This document shows, piece by piece, positions 43,701 to 49,400 of a stretch of 64,000 nucleotides of DNA. Numbering within the stretch: position 1 is the first letter of the stretch; each line of letters begins with the position of its first letter. The DNA comes from Hepsetus odoe. Lineage: Eukaryota; Chordata; Actinopteri; Characiformes; Hepsetidae. The notes below the pieces were generated by a model. It saw only the letters and a list, made by a program, of their open reading frames with translations. It searched no databases and had not been told where the DNA came from. The translations under genes were made by a program, and so were the position numbers. The stretch covers positions 9,649,919 through 9,713,918 of the forward strand of contig CM029383.1 in NCBI GenBank assembly GCA_017165825.1, written 5' to 3'.

Positions 43701-43946
43701 GATGTATTCGTTTGAACCTGTATAAGAATGTGTCTGACCTTGTCCGAATAAATCTGTGTATCACTACTTATATCACCATGGAAACGCTGATCAGTTTCAG
43801 TCCCTGGCTTTTTATTGAACCCTCCCCCTCCACAACGTCCCTGCCAGAACAGCAGTGAGCTTTTGTTAAAAGGTTTCTGAATTTAAGTTTTTACTCACCG
43901 TACGCAAGAACTGAATCTCCTCTTCTCCTTCCCCTCCTTCTGCCAT
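3..43946 (-). CDS. ryr1: Ryanodine receptor 1 (skeletal-type), exons 1-66 of a larger gene; 3' part beyond window
   Basis: RyR1 is the homotetrameric Ca2+-release channel of the sarcoplasmic reticulum and couples to the L-type Ca2+ channel in muscle. Sixty-six exons were placed by eye with GT/AG borders; lengths sum to 9,650 nt with no phase break (3,216 codons plus 2 nt). The start ATG at 43946 has a good Kozak context (A at -3, G at +4) and opens with MAEGGEGEEEIQFLRT. Type 1 is chosen over RYR2 and RYR3 because of paralogue-specific stretches such as NVPPDLAICCF (exon 3), YVDASYSSKTEKK (exon 52), the acidic exon 36 and ARKISQTAQ (exon 55). Several exon lengths (120, 75, 79, 113, 75 nt for exons 2, 4, 5, 6, 9) match the mammalian gene as I remember it. 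Teleosts have ryr1a and ryr1b; I cannot tell which this is. The channel pore is encoded outside the window. Confidence 0.96.
1073..1200. repeat. Degenerate AACAGA-type simple repeat, ryr1 intron 62
   Basis: Tandem, imperfect copies of AGAACAGAATAAAAC-like units between exons 63 and 62. Confidence 0.75.
2266..2321. repeat. (CA)n microsatellite next to ryr1 exon 59 acceptor
   Basis: An interrupted CA repeat on the plus strand. On the transcript it is a TG-rich tract that ends a few bases before the acceptor of exon 59 (TTCTGTCAG|A). Confidence 0.95.
2717..4046 (-). CDS. ryr1: ryr1 exons 53-58: RyR repeats 3 and 4 with phosphorylation loop
   Basis: Exons 53 3968-4046, 54 3764-3853, 55 3538-3678, 56 3313-3390, 57 2939-3014, 58 2717-2840; about residues 2775-2970. 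Repeat 3 includes IPEKLDGFINRYAEYTHDKW, HHMLRPYKTFSEK and EIYRWPIKESIKAMIAWEW. Repeat 4 includes AEQLAENYHNTWGRKKKMEL, GGGTHPLLVPYDTL and LKFLQLNGYAVTR. Exon 55 ends in ARKISQTAQ; the Ser (about residue 2874) corresponds to the PKA/CaMKII target Ser2843 of mammalian RYR1. Conservation of the site is seen; its use here is inference. Confidence 0.95.
3077..3206 (+). mobile_element. RTE-like LINE fragment in ryr1 intron 56
   Basis: GTGCAGGCAGGTGGGGAATG and GGAAGGTTTACAGGACTGTG overlap the pieces at 57049 and 59506, joining them in the right order. It lies antisense to ryr1. Confidence 0.6.
4147..10061 (-). CDS. ryr1: ryr1 exons 40-52: central RIH-type solenoid
   Basis: Exons 40 9788-10061, 41 9346-9460, 42 9017-9149, 43 8792-8886, 44 8092-8227, 45 7464-7650, 46 7061-7172, 47 6732-6852, 48 6250-6419, 49 5654-5874, 50 5146-5236, 51 4867-5007, 52 4147-4310; about residues 2122-2774. 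Highly conserved blocks include [113 protein letters not shown] and LTNHYERCWKYYCLPNGWA. The exon 45/46 split codon lies at the same place as in human RYR1 (just before the Phe of FGGEE). The central region of RYR1 is a second disease hot spot in human. Confidence 0.95.
6555..6700 (-). repeat. Dispersed repeat sharing the tail of the 19.9-kb composite SINE
   Basis: TGCCGCATGTCCCAAGCAGG and the following 110 bp match the low-coordinate half of the element at 19915-20186. The tRNA-like head is absent. It lies in ryr1 intron 47 and is preceded by short CAGTCATT tandem copies (6540-6580). Confidence 0.7.
8510..8685 (-). mobile_element. tRNA-derived SINE (family B), ryr1 intron 43
   Basis: Contains AGGGTACCTCAGG, CAACCTACTGGTCTGG and TTTCAAACCCACGACCTTCC; read on the minus strand the last is the B-box half of a tRNA-like promoter. 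The tail includes GTGACTATTTGTCATTG. Diverged copy. Confidence 0.7.
10553..12437 (-). CDS. ryr1: ryr1 exons 36-39: junctional solenoid with long acidic insert
   Basis: Exons 36 11865-12437, 37 11387-11587, 38 10785-10896, 39 10553-10696; about residues 1779-2121. Exon 36 starts with DIALSMLTEAVQDGGQ and DPVGGSVEFHFVPILKL, then a Glu/Asp-rich low-complexity stretch of about 100 residues, and ends LHMKLPESVKLQ. The position matches the acidic divergent region (D3) of mammalian RYR1, but the repeat order differs. Exon 37 encodes MTAAETARKTREFRSPPQEQ. Its weak donor (GTCAAA) is followed after 3 nt by a CA repeat. Exon 39 carries a second acidic run, EQEEEEEQ, then a basic segment. Confidence 0.95.
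11366..11380. repeat. Short (GT)n next to ryr1 exon 37 donor
   Basis: On the transcript this is a CA repeat beginning shortly after the exon 37 donor (CAG|GTCAAA), a donor that departs from consensus. Confidence 0.9.
12755..17167 (-). CDS. ryr1: ryr1 exons 30-35: SPRY3 domain
   Basis: Exons 30 17038-17167, 31 16036-16196, 32 15056-15218, 33 14821-14907, 34 14428-14654, 35 12755-13199; about residues 1374-1778. Features: DDRDDVDIISNTTT followed by YYYSVRVFAGQEP, CYMVWGGEFSSSQQ, VDLDTGLMTFTANGKEVNTF, VEPNTKLFPAVF, KNPVPQCPPRL and LTMMALHIPEENR. Exon 35 (445 nt) has ALGNNRVAHALCSHVDESQL and GYYDLLISMHLES. Intron 34 (13200-14427) contains one SINE and no coding signal. Confidence 0.95.
13897..14083 (+). 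mobile_element. tRNA-derived SINE (family A), ryr1 intron 34
   Basis: Head GTGGTGGTACTTGTCTATGG, B box CCCAGGTTCGAATCCCACC, body CTGGGTCCCTGAGCAAGACC and tail CTCTGGATAAGAGCGTCTGA...AAATGCC. This tail is shared by many fish SINEs and L2-type LINEs. Confidence 0.85.
15788..15992 (+). mobile_element. tRNA-derived SINE (family A), ryr1 intron 31
   Basis: The best-preserved family A copy: GGTGGTCTAGTGGTAGGGTG (A box), CCCAGGTTCAAATCCCACC (B box), AAGAGCGTCTGCTAAATGCC and a short (TGTAAA)n end. Confidence 0.88.
17328..18684. repeat. Duplicated ~75-bp segment in ryr1 introns 29 and 27
   Basis: Copies at 17328-17402 and 18607-18684 share TGCATTTCACTGCA, TTTACAAATAAAGTTGTTA and AATAAAATT-TTATAAAAT in the same orientation. 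Possibly two LINE or SINE 3' ends of one family. Confidence 0.7.
17616..19316 (-). CDS. ryr1: ryr1 exons 26-29: SPRY2 domain and following linker
   Basis: Exons 26 19111-19316, 27 18755-18929, 28 18146-18354, 29 17616-17974; about residues 1058-1373. The SPRY2 core reads FRAEKSYAVTQGKWYFEF, GEMRVGWARPN, WQPGDVVGCMIDLTEQT and ICGLQEGFEPFAINMKRD. Exon 29 continues with RVDGTVESAPCLKVSHKTFG and a charged linker ending NEKDTTTEKSKKKG, typical of RYR1. In the mammalian channel SPRY2 has been implicated in contact with the dihydropyridine receptor loop. Confidence 0.94.
19915..20186 (-). mobile_element. Composite tRNA-SINE / tandem CATC-headed repeat, ryr1 intron 25
   Basis: The high end reads on the minus strand as a tRNA-like head (GGGGCAGCGGTGGCCTAGTG, then GGGGGTTCGAACCCC as B box). 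It runs into GGTACCTTTGAGCAAGGTGC and then a segment related to the repeat at 6555-6700 (complement of GTCCCAAACGGGGTCACGGG). It stops 8 bp before the Tc1 element's TA. Confidence 0.75.
20197..21777 (-). mobile_element. Tc1/mariner-type transposon, degenerate transposase, ryr1 intron 25
   Basis: A 1,581-bp element with inverted ends CAGTGCCTTGCAAA / TTTGCAAGGCACTG, flanked by TA on both sides (20195-20196, 21778-21779). The minus strand encodes a Tc1 transposase in pieces: an N-terminal helix-turn-helix part (SLVIPRSTIKSTIFKWKEHG, PREGRPPKLTERARRALI at about 21308-21015), a middle part with KHGGGSIMLWKCFSA, then QQDNDLKHTAKT and SPDLNPVENLWL carrying catalytic D and E positions. The pieces are in different frames, so the enzyme is not functional as read. 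It has the same orientation as ryr1. Confidence 0.92.
20336..21308 (-). pseudogene. Tc1 transposase pseudogene
   Basis: Fragments of one transposase lie in shifted frames: DNA-binding domain about 21308-21015, catalytic core about 20985-20600 and 20600-20336. The DDE-type residues in QQDNDLKHT and PDLNPVEN are still readable, but at least two frame changes separate them. It is a relic within the 1,581-bp transposon. Confidence 0.85.
21835..24918 (-). CDS. ryr1: ryr1 exons 21-25: RyR repeats 1 and 2
   Basis: Exons 21 24814-24918, 22 24495-24598, 23 23537-23620, 24 22855-23014, 25 21835-21982; about residues 858-1057. Two copies of the RyR repeat are seen: the first with ENSHELWAVTRIEQGWTYGP and HPCLVDFHSLPEPEKNYNLA, the second with AENGHNVWARDRVRQGWTYS, RNPRLVPYNLLDEKTKK and GYGYNIEPPDQE. 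Exon 23 is only 84 nt and was found by phase and by its GCHVGMGDEKAEENLKRTKL segment. The repeats form a compact lobe at the periphery of the cytoplasmic assembly. Confidence 0.94.
23690..23804 (-). mobile_element. tRNA-derived SINE fragment (family B), ryr1 intron 22
   Basis: CAACCTACTGGTCTGGGGTT, CGACCCCACAATCTTCC and a terminal GGCCACAGCTGCC match the head half of the family B SINEs in this window. Tail mostly lost. Confidence 0.65.
25099..26494 (-). CDS. ryr1: ryr1 exons 18-20: SPRY1 domain
   Basis: Exons 18 26253-26494, 19 25596-25788, 20 25099-25315; about residues 640-857. Characteristic SPRY strands are visible: [78 protein letters not shown] and FENFNLDGLFFPAVSFSAG. Exon 20 continues with GGRHGDFKFVPPPGYAPC and ends at PVDTVQ. 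In RyR1 this face of the clamp region is close to the FKBP12-binding site. Intron 17, upstream of exon 18, is occupied by a Tc1 relic and a MITE. Confidence 0.95.
26590..27720 (+). mobile_element. Tc1-like transposon relic in ryr1 intron 17
   Basis: The plus strand (antisense to ryr1) carries a frame-broken Tc1 transposase, from an ATG at 26718 (MVRSKELSEAFRKKTVAVRK) to a TAG at 27683-27685. Recognisable segments: ISKEF, TPTADRMMLKE, KMSSRDFHQALATVDVKV, the region around 27060-27130 (FARENVDKNQDFWNNVL), HDNDPKNTSN and SPDLNPIEILW. Several frameshifts and an internal A15 run at 26912 show it is dead. The exact termini were not found; CACACAGGTG at about 26600 may be near the left end. Confidence 0.85.
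27920..28467. mobile_element. Long-TIR MITE (non-autonomous Tc1-type), ryr1 intron 17
   Basis: A 548-bp element that is nearly all inverted repeat: CAGTACTGTGCAAAAGGTTT at the left is mirrored by the complement of AAACTTTTGCACAGTGCTG at the right. Homology of the arms extends inward about 200 bp, with matching TATTTGGTG and ACCTAGAAGAACT segments. TA dinucleotides flank both ends (27918-27919, 28468-28469). No coding capacity. Confidence 0.88.
28570..28826 (-). mobile_element. tRNA-derived SINE (family B), ryr1 intron 17
   Basis: A fairly complete copy: tail GTGAAAGTGACTATCC, middle CACACACCGTGCAGCAGGGG, GTACCTTGCTCAAGGGTACC and head complement CCCACGACCTTCTGATCC ... ACCGCTGCCCC. Next to the MITE at 27920-28467. 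Confidence 0.8.
29000..30276 (-). CDS. ryr1: ryr1 exons 14-17: N-terminal helical (RIH) region
   Basis: Exons 14 30141-30276, 15 29610-29705, 16 29214-29332, 17 29000-29133; about residues 479-639. The peptide contains EFAGEEAAESWKEIVNLLYE, SLIRGNRANCALF, DKHGRNHKV and CNGVAVRSNQNLITENLLPG, nearly identical to mammalian RYR1. The arginine in VAVRSNQ (about residue 612) corresponds to human Arg614 / pig Arg615, the residue changed in porcine stress syndrome; it is the normal Arg here. This segment links the trefoil domains to the solenoid and contributes to inter-subunit contacts. Confidence 0.95.
29851..30064 (+). mobile_element. tRNA-derived SINE (family B), ryr1 intron 14
   Basis: The plus-strand head GGGGCAGGGATGGGTTAGTG has A-box-like sequence, followed by AGTAGGTTGCCCTGAATTAT, TGAGCAAGTTACCGTCCCC, CTCTGCTGCACGTGTGTTAG and GTGCTGTGCTGTTTCACAAT, the reverse of the other family B copies. 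Confidence 0.75.
30659..43946 (-). CDS. ryr1: ryr1 exons 1-13: N-terminal beta-trefoil domains A and B
   Basis: Exons (high to low): 1 43899-43946, 2 38959-39078, 3 38411-38503, 4 36427-36501, 5 34149-34227, 6 33280-33392, 7 33071-33170, 8 32740-32836, 9 32567-32641, 10 32289-32445, 11 31682-31846, 12 31300-31421, 13 30659-30848; about residues 1-478. They encode the Ins145/MIR-type trefoil domains that line the cytoplasmic vestibule, a malignant-hyperthermia hot spot in human RYR1. Visible motifs include HRTLLYGHAILLRH (exon 4), GEACWWTIHPASKQR and EKVRVGDD with the Arg163-equivalent (exon 6), and KRDVEGMGIPEIKYGES (exon 11). The exon 9/10 junction reads RIGWSG where RyRs usually have ISWSG. 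Exon 2 follows a (TG)n acceptor tract. Confidence 0.95.
31131..31191. repeat. Poly(A) plus (AT)n tract
   Basis: About 18 A followed by TA repeats, in ryr1 intron 12. No other signal. Confidence 0.95.
34931..35411. mobile_element. hAT-like MITE, ryr1 intron 4
   Basis: Imperfect inverted ends AGGGCTGTGCGATAT (34931-34945) and ATATCGCCCAGCCCT (35397-35411) enclose A/T-rich DNA without ORFs. The AGGGCTGGGCGATAT end is common in fish MITEs. I could not find a clear target-site duplication, so the superfamily is a guess. Confidence 0.6.
36660..36895 (-). mobile_element. tRNA-derived SINE (family B), ryr1 intron 3
   Basis: Tail CTGTCATTGTGAAACACAGC, then CACACACACCGTGCAGCAGG, GTACCTTGCTCAAGGATGCC, TACTGGTCTGGGATTCGATC and CCACAACCTTGTGGTCC, in the same order as the copy at 28570-28826. 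Confidence 0.8.
37808..37982 (-). mobile_element. tRNA-derived SINE (family A), ryr1 intron 3
   Basis: Inverted copy: tail complement AGCAGATACTCTTATTCAGA at the low end, CTGGAGACACTCAGGATTAA, then GGTGGGATATGAACCTGCAA (B-box complement) and TCTAGACCACCATCACC at the high end. Confidence 0.8.
38044..38187. mobile_element. Small MITE, ryr1 intron 3
   Basis: Inverted ends CCACTTTATCAGAAACC and GTGTTTCTTATAAAGTGG bound about 144 bp without coding potential. This end pair is a familiar fish short inverted-repeat element; the family name is not certain. Confidence 0.65.
39081..39119. repeat. (CA)n microsatellite abutting ryr1 exon 2 acceptor
   Basis: A pure CA run of 39 bases. On the transcript strand it is (TG)19-20 ending directly in the acceptor AG of exon 2 (39080-39079), so it replaces the polypyrimidine tract. 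Confidence 0.97.
39420..39506 (+). mobile_element. SINE head fragment (family B), ryr1 intron 1
   Basis: GGGGCAGCAGTGTCCTAACG, GGTTGTGGGTTCAAGTCTC and CCAGTAGGTTCTCCTGAGG match the tRNA-like head of family B. The rest of the element is absent. Confidence 0.65.
39641..39958 (+). mobile_element. Family A SINE split by A/T-rich LINE-like insert, ryr1 intron 1
   Basis: The head GGTGGTGGTCTAGTGGTAGT lies at 39647-39666, while the tail CTGAGTGTCTGATAAATGCT is at 39926-39945. The intervening 230 bp do not match the SINE body and end in AATGACAGTAAAGTTGAATG, similar to LINE 3' ends. The split is seen; insertion is the inferred cause. Confidence 0.5.
40639..40714. repeat. (GA)n/(GT)n microsatellite, ryr1 intron 1
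   Basis: AG repeats followed by GT repeats with GC interruptions. Confidence 0.95.
41380..41610. repeat. Degenerate GGGCC-containing minisatellite, ryr1 intron 1
   Basis: Irregular repeats built around AGGGGCCAAACA and GGGGCCATACATGAG, spaced roughly 20-30 bp. The degenerate state suggests an old array. Confidence 0.65.
42380..42625 (-). mobile_element. tRNA-derived SINE (family B), ryr1 intron 1
   Basis: One of the best-preserved copies: GTGAAAGTGACTGTTCTTGT, CCGTGCAGCAGGGGGCAGCT, GTACCTTGATCAAGGGTACC, TCTGGGATTCGAACCCACAA and the head complement near 42615. Confidence 0.8.
43121..43237. repeat. 30-bp tandem repeat, four copies, ryr1 intron 1
   Basis: Units start CACATCTACACCTAGAGTCT; the third copy lacks two bases and the fourth has a changed end. 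Copies are otherwise nearly identical, suggesting recent expansion. Confidence 0.93.
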
Positions 43947-44295
43947 GGTGCCTGGAGTGGAAGCCACAGGCAGAAACCTCTCCCGCTCTGTCCTCCTCTT
44001 CTGCCTCTCTCAGACTGTCAGCCACTGCCTCCGCTCTCTCTGCTGGCCTGCACATTCAGAGTGTGAGTGTGTGTGTGTGTGTGTGACACTTCTGAAGGAC
44101 AGCGGACTTGTATGGAGTGAGAGAATAGCAACACTCTGCTTTCTTCATCTGTCTCTCTCAAGAAGTTCATCAGACTCCACTTCTGTCTTCAGATTAGTGT
44201 TAGAATGAATTCTCAACTGATTAGACCAACACACTGGATGTCCCAAAGTTTGTAGACACCAGGGTCTCTTCTGAAGAAACTGTGTTTCTCTCCAG

Positions 44296-44441
44296 CGCGG
44301 TGGTCTATACTCGTTTATTGACCAAGAGGTCACAAGTTCAAATCCTACCTCCACCACCACCACCACTTGAGCAAATCCCTGAAGCCAAAGTTCCTCCAGG
44401 CAGACTGTCCCTGATATTAGGAAGTCACTAAATGCTGGAAA
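44296..44441 (+). mobile_element. Diverged family A SINE between arhgap11a and ryr1
   Basis: GCGGTGGTCTATACTCGTTT, CACAAGTTCAAATCCTACC, CACCACTTGAGCAAATCCCT and CAGACTGTCCCTGATATTAG follow the family A order. It lies about 350 bp upstream of the ryr1 start codon and in opposite orientation to it. Confidence 0.7.
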
Positions 44442-44726
44442 TAATTAATGGAGGTCCCCCCCACCCCATTTGCTGCTGGAAGGGGTGGAGCACTCCACTG
44501 AGTTGTGGACCAGGAGGTTGTGGGTCTCTTTCCCCTCCAAAACCATTTGAGAGTGTCTTATTAATTACTTGCGCAATGGCCCACCTGTTCTTTTAAAAGC
44601 ACCTTTAAAACAACCTAGGGTTGTCCCAGAAGTTCTCCATCATAAAGATCCATTTCTCAGATTAAAATGCTTTCCTAATGTCCCCCTCCATTATCAAGAT
44701 ATGAGAAACTGAAAGTAAAATCTCAT

Positions 44727-44782
44727 TTTATTTATAATAAAAAAAAAAAAAATAATAAAAAAAAAGTATTTTACATTTTATT
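44727..44782 (-). terminator. Candidate poly(A) signals of arhgap11a
   Basis: Two AATAAA hexamers occur on the minus strand at 44782-44777 and 44732-44727, about 200 and 250 nt after the stop codon. Both lie in an A/T-rich stretch. Either would give a short 3' UTR and end the transcript about 0.8 kb before the ryr1 start codon. Hexamers are seen; cleavage position is inferred. Confidence 0.55.
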
Positions 44783-44979
44783 AAGAACAAACAAAAGTCA
44801 CAAACTTACAAAAAAAAATGCAATAAAAAAAAAAAATGGACCCGGTCCCCCTCAGATCGGCCAGTTACTTAAAGTGAGCGTGCTTTCCAGATATAAAAAC
44901 ACACGTACATGTTAAAAAATAACACAAAAAGAAAACACCCATAAGAGCAGATATGAGTCAAGTGAAGTGCGGGAGAATA

Positions 44980-46412
44980 TCAGAGCTGCAACGGCTTCCA
45001 CGTCGTCATTCGAACTTCATGCGAGGGCCAACGGGGGGAGTCTCGATAGTGCCTCCTGGAGGCCTGCTGCTGAAATGGATAGGAAGGAGGTGAGAGGTCG
45101 AGGGAAAGGGAATATTTCTCAGCCACGTTGCTGCTGATGGAGAGTAAGCCATCAAAGGAAAGGCAGGTGAGGTCTTTGCACAGGGAAGCTTCATATGGAG
45201 GGGTGGAGTAGGGCTCTGCGAAGCTGCTGAACCGGAGGTCTGTTGGAGAACTTAGAGATTTCCCACTTGGAGGTGATGGAGGAGATCCATCATAATGAAC
45301 GTTTAAGTGAGGCTCTTGTGGCGTTGACTGCGAAAACACAGCAGAATCCTGATCTTGGTCAATTCTGTGGCACTGATGCACCAACAGTTTGTGAAGGTCA
45401 GACTCTGCTTCATGACCCTCTGACCCAGGTGCAGTCATGAACTCCTCAAATTGGAGATGTTGGCTCTCTTGAGAAGCAACCAAAGTAAGATCATCCACAG
45501 GAGACGGTTCATCAGGGGGGTCCAGAGCTTGGTTGGGATCAGCTGGGATGTCACAAAGTGGCTGTGAGTCCCTGCATGAATCTGCATATACATCACTCAG
45601 ATCCACCAAAGCCTTCTGAGGACTTTCTCCGGGCACCAGCTCTGGAACGCCCTCGTGGCTGAAAGAGCGGCTGAAGCGCCGTGCCCCCTGCCTGCGGAGT
45701 CTGGTGGAGGTCTTCTGGGGGCCAAGCTGAGGGACAGCGCCCCTCGGTGTCCGCAGGAACGAAGCCAGAGCACTTAAACTCCTGATCCGCTCTGTAACAG
45801 ACAGCCTCTGGATCCTCTTCGAGCCAGTATCAGTATTCATTGTCTTGTCCTTCTTTCTGTCCAAAACTGATACATACTTTCTCCTCTGCGTATTTTCTCG
45901 TCCTCCTTTCTCTTTGCCACCCTCCTTCTTTCCATCTGGGAGCGGCAGGTTTACAGGTGCGGACCAAATGTCGACATCAAAGGCAGGCACTTTGGTGCTG
46001 ACGTCCTTCTGGGACTCATCAGCCTCATCACAGCAGGGCTCTAAGGCTACCTCGGGCATGCTGATGGACCTGCGGGGCCGAGAGCCCTTCTTGGGGCTTC
46101 TGTTCACCCGTTTAGTTTCCGTAGGCTGTTCGTCCTTTTCCTTGGTCTTTGCTGTGTTTCCTGCCACTGGACTCTCATTGGCAGCCTGGATCTCAGTTTG
46201 CGTAGTGCTTTCCATTACGTTGTATTCTAACACCACTTCTGAATTACCGTCCTCAAGCAGGACCCATTTGTCATCATCGCCGGGTTCCTCACTGTCCTGT
46301 CTCTGGACATCACAGAAAGTCTCCGGAGACTCAGGGTGCACGTCCTCAGGGTTTTCCACAAAACTACAGTTCAACAGGTCAGGATCGTCGTCAACTTCAC
46401 TGCCAATTACCA
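44980..46412 (-). CDS. arhgap11a: arhgap11a terminal coding exon
   Basis: A 1,433-nt exon begins at a clear acceptor (TTGCAG|TGG) and ends with a stop at 44982-44980, giving about 477 residues. The sequence is acidic at first (VDDDPDLLNCSFVENPEDV), then basic (SPKKGSRPRRSISMPEVAL), with SVTERIRSLSALASFLRTPR and an Arg-rich RLRRQGARRFSRSFSHEG segment. The final HYRDSPRWPSHE and KPLQL match the conserved end of ARHGAP11A. Large last exons are typical of this gene. Confidence 0.88.
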
Positions 46413-49400
46413 CTGCAAGACACACAGAGTTGGTGAAGCGACAGACAGGACGCTGCATGTGCTGGAAAAGGTTTTCAGTTACAAATGAAGCTCCCAACCT
46501 GCTCCAGGCCCATCTATCAGAATATAAGGTATCTTCAGTGATGTCTCACTGTCCAAGGTTGGTTTCACATCATACAGGTTTCTGCAGGCACTTGATAGTG
46601 GTTCAGCGTCATGATCAGCACCATCCGCCTGTTCAAAGATGCAGCATTAAATCATTATAGAACGGATCTTTTAGTACCGGAAACCTTAGTAACCCTCATC
46701 GTTACAGATCAACAAGCAGGAAGGGATTTCAGAACTGCAAATGTAAAAAGGACTCACCGGGCTGCTGCTGCTGGACATGCTGAAAAAGCGAAGTGATCTC
46801 CTGTGATAAACTCTGGCCTCTTCCTTTGGAGGCCTATGAAGAAGACACAGCTGCTCAAAGTTTATCGCTTGCTAAGGTCAACAAGTCTTAAGCGTTTACA
46901 GACGGAAAAGGTGAAAGGACATTTTGTAATCCCCCATGTGCTTTAGCTACAGTGTACACTGAATCATTTCATCCCTGAACGAATGAAATCACTGACATGA
47001 CTCACAGGACTGGACTTCAGAGCAGCTGAACTGAATGTCTGTATTTTGTGAATTATGAGAGCAGAGGTACTTGTAATCGATGCTGTACATCACAGATGGG
47101 AATAGAGGGAGGAATCAGGGGCAGCCTGATGCTGCACAGATGTGGTCACAGGTTGATTCCTGGATAGAATGGATACCTACAATTTTTGGGAAAGGGCTGC
47201 CCAGCTGTTGTTCACAAGCCTTATTTAGTGACCTACCTGATCAGACACACCTGGTTCAGCTCACCTGTTCATCACTAGATTTGGTGAGTCTCTCTTAGGA
47301 GGGAGCCAACAAACTGTGTGTCCTCCAGGACTCCTGCTTTAGAGGCAGCCCATCACCTCTTATTCACTTAAACAGAGAGCTCTGCTGGATCCCTGCTCTC
47401 TACACCAGGTTAAAATCTCTCTCACACAACAAACACGTTTCCACTTTATGGAAATGAGCCCAGCAGCTGAGATCAGTCAGTCTGGTCTTCCAGAAATTGG
47501 TCACCTTCCAGCAGACTCACCGATTTGACTTCCTGTGTGGTCGTATTTGACCTCTCCTCTTTGAGACGCTGGGATGAAGATCCTCTTTGTTCTTAGCCTG
47601 TGGACTCTGAATGCCTGTGGATGCTGGTTAAACAAGACACTTTAAAAGAACAAGGGCTTGGCAGGACATAACACTTTTCTATGATTTCACAAAATCTGCC
47701 TCACCATCTGCAGAACGGCTGCTGACCGATGTGCTGTCCACTCTGAGGTCATGCAGTGAACGCCTGAATGCTCACATAGTGGACACAAACATCAATAGAT
47801 CAGCATAAACAACATTAAACTGTTTATGGCCATGTCTCTGTCTCCTCTCCGTGTACCTCTTTTGGGCAGATCCATCTGCCTCCGGGACTGCTTCCTCAGA
47901 GGCCTTACGTTTGACTGTGCTCGGTGACTGTGGGTTTGGACTTCTGGAGAGTGGCTGGTCTTCTGGAGAGTAGGTCACATTTAAATAATGAAAACAACAT
48001 CAACAATTTAAAATACAGAAGAAAAAAAGACTCTCAGGTTTACCTAAGTTTATTGGTGGACCAGTGGGCGTCCGACTAGGCTTCAGTTTGGAGAACGCAT
48101 CCACAAACATCTCTTCAATGAGTAAAAAGAGATTTTCAGGAGTAGATTTTTTTTATTGTACAGTGCCGTGCAAAAGTCGTTACCTCCTCATTTCTTTCTA
48201 TTTCTTGATCTTCATCAGACTGAAGATTAAATGAAAGAAAAAGGAACCGATGTTTTAGAGCTCCAGGCTATAGTGTCCTAAAGATACAAGGTTCTAGATA
48301 AAGGGGCTCCACTACTCAGCGTTCAGCATCAGCAGTAAACTGATCATCTGGAATCATCTGCTCCTGTTTCTTCACTGCTTCATGTCTTAAGTTAGATGCT
48401 TTGTTCTGCTTGGGGTGCTGGTGGTCTAGTGGTGGTACTTCCCAGGTTCGAATCCCACCACTGGGTCCCTGAGCAAGACCCTTAACCCTGAGTGTCTCCA
48501 GTGGGGACTGTGCCTGTAATTAGGACATGGAAGACACTCTGGATTAGAGCATCTGATAAATGCCGTAAATGTAAATGCAATGTAAATGCTTGAAGGTTCA
48601 GACGTAGATCACTGTGTGGATTAACCAACACAGAACTATCAAACTGCTCAGGTACAGAGACTGGACTGAACATGAGAGACAACAACACTGTCCTTCAGGA
48701 AGATCTGGAGAACCTTCCATCAACCACACTTTAAAATACAAGAACATAGGGATCTTAGGAAGTACAATCTGAAGAATATAAATATGAGGGGCAGCTTAAG
48801 ACTTTTGCACAGCAGTATTTATAAAAATCTATTAAAATTAGGGCTGATGTAGGTTGTCTGTTCCAGACCTTCAGAAATCTCACCTCCAACACTTCGCCTC
48901 CTCTGTCTCCTCAGACTCCTGTACACGCTGAGTCCATTTCTCTTGCTGAACACAGCTCCATCTCCTGGAGAGGTGGACTCACACACTTCCACTGATCCCA
49001 AGGATTCCGTTACAAAAGAGGGAAAAGCTCCTGACAGGTACAGATCACAGGAGGACAGGAGAATTTGGACCCATAGTTCGGAAAACTGGACCAAAAAGTC
49101 CGTCCACTCCAGCCAGCAGGGGTTTACCTATGTCATCAGCCTGCAGAATGAGGCTTTTGATGACCGCCGTTTGTTGGTCCAGCTGCTTCTCTGTGTGGAC
49201 GGTCAGTCTGCAGGGCTGGGTGGGACACTGCAGCAGGTTAGGAGCCATCACCAGCGCCAGGTTCCCAACCTCCATCCTGTTCTCATCACACCTGAGCGGG
49301 AACATATACAGACAGAGGTGTGTTTATAAAAAATCTTACATATGAAGGAACGAATGACGACAGAAATGAAGAAAGTAAAACGTGTGCTAAAGCAGAAAGG

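Larger units (their letters stand above)
39079..43898 (-). other. ryr1 intron 1 (4.8 kb)
   Basis: The longest intron of ryr1 in this window other than none. It holds a CA tract at the exon 2 acceptor, SINE pieces (39420-39506, 39641-39958, 42380-42625), microsatellite 40639-40714 and two minisatellites (41380-41610, 43121-43237). No coding exon was recognised. First introns of muscle genes often carry enhancers, but I see no specific element. Confidence 0.8.
43947..44979. promoter_or_regulatory. Compact arhgap11a 3' region / ryr1 5' region
   Basis: Only 1,033 bp separate the arhgap11a stop codon from the ryr1 start codon, both on the minus strand. The high part is the arhgap11a 3' UTR, with AATAAA-type signals and A-rich plus-strand DNA at 44738-44835. 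The low part must hold the ryr1 5' UTR and core promoter, unless an upstream non-coding exon exists elsewhere. It contains a diverged SINE (44296-44441) and a short TG/CA tract (about 44065-44084). I see no convincing TATA box or MEF2 site, so the exact promoter is not assigned. Confidence 0.5.

Noticed and set aside
3..43946. Assignment to RYR3 because of the neighbouring ARHGAP11A-like gene
   Set aside because: Exons 3, 36, 52 and 55 match RYR1 rather than RYR3 sequence.
45845..46660. Plus-strand open frame of 271 codons
   Set aside because: Antisense of the arhgap11a last exon; no homology and no independent signals.
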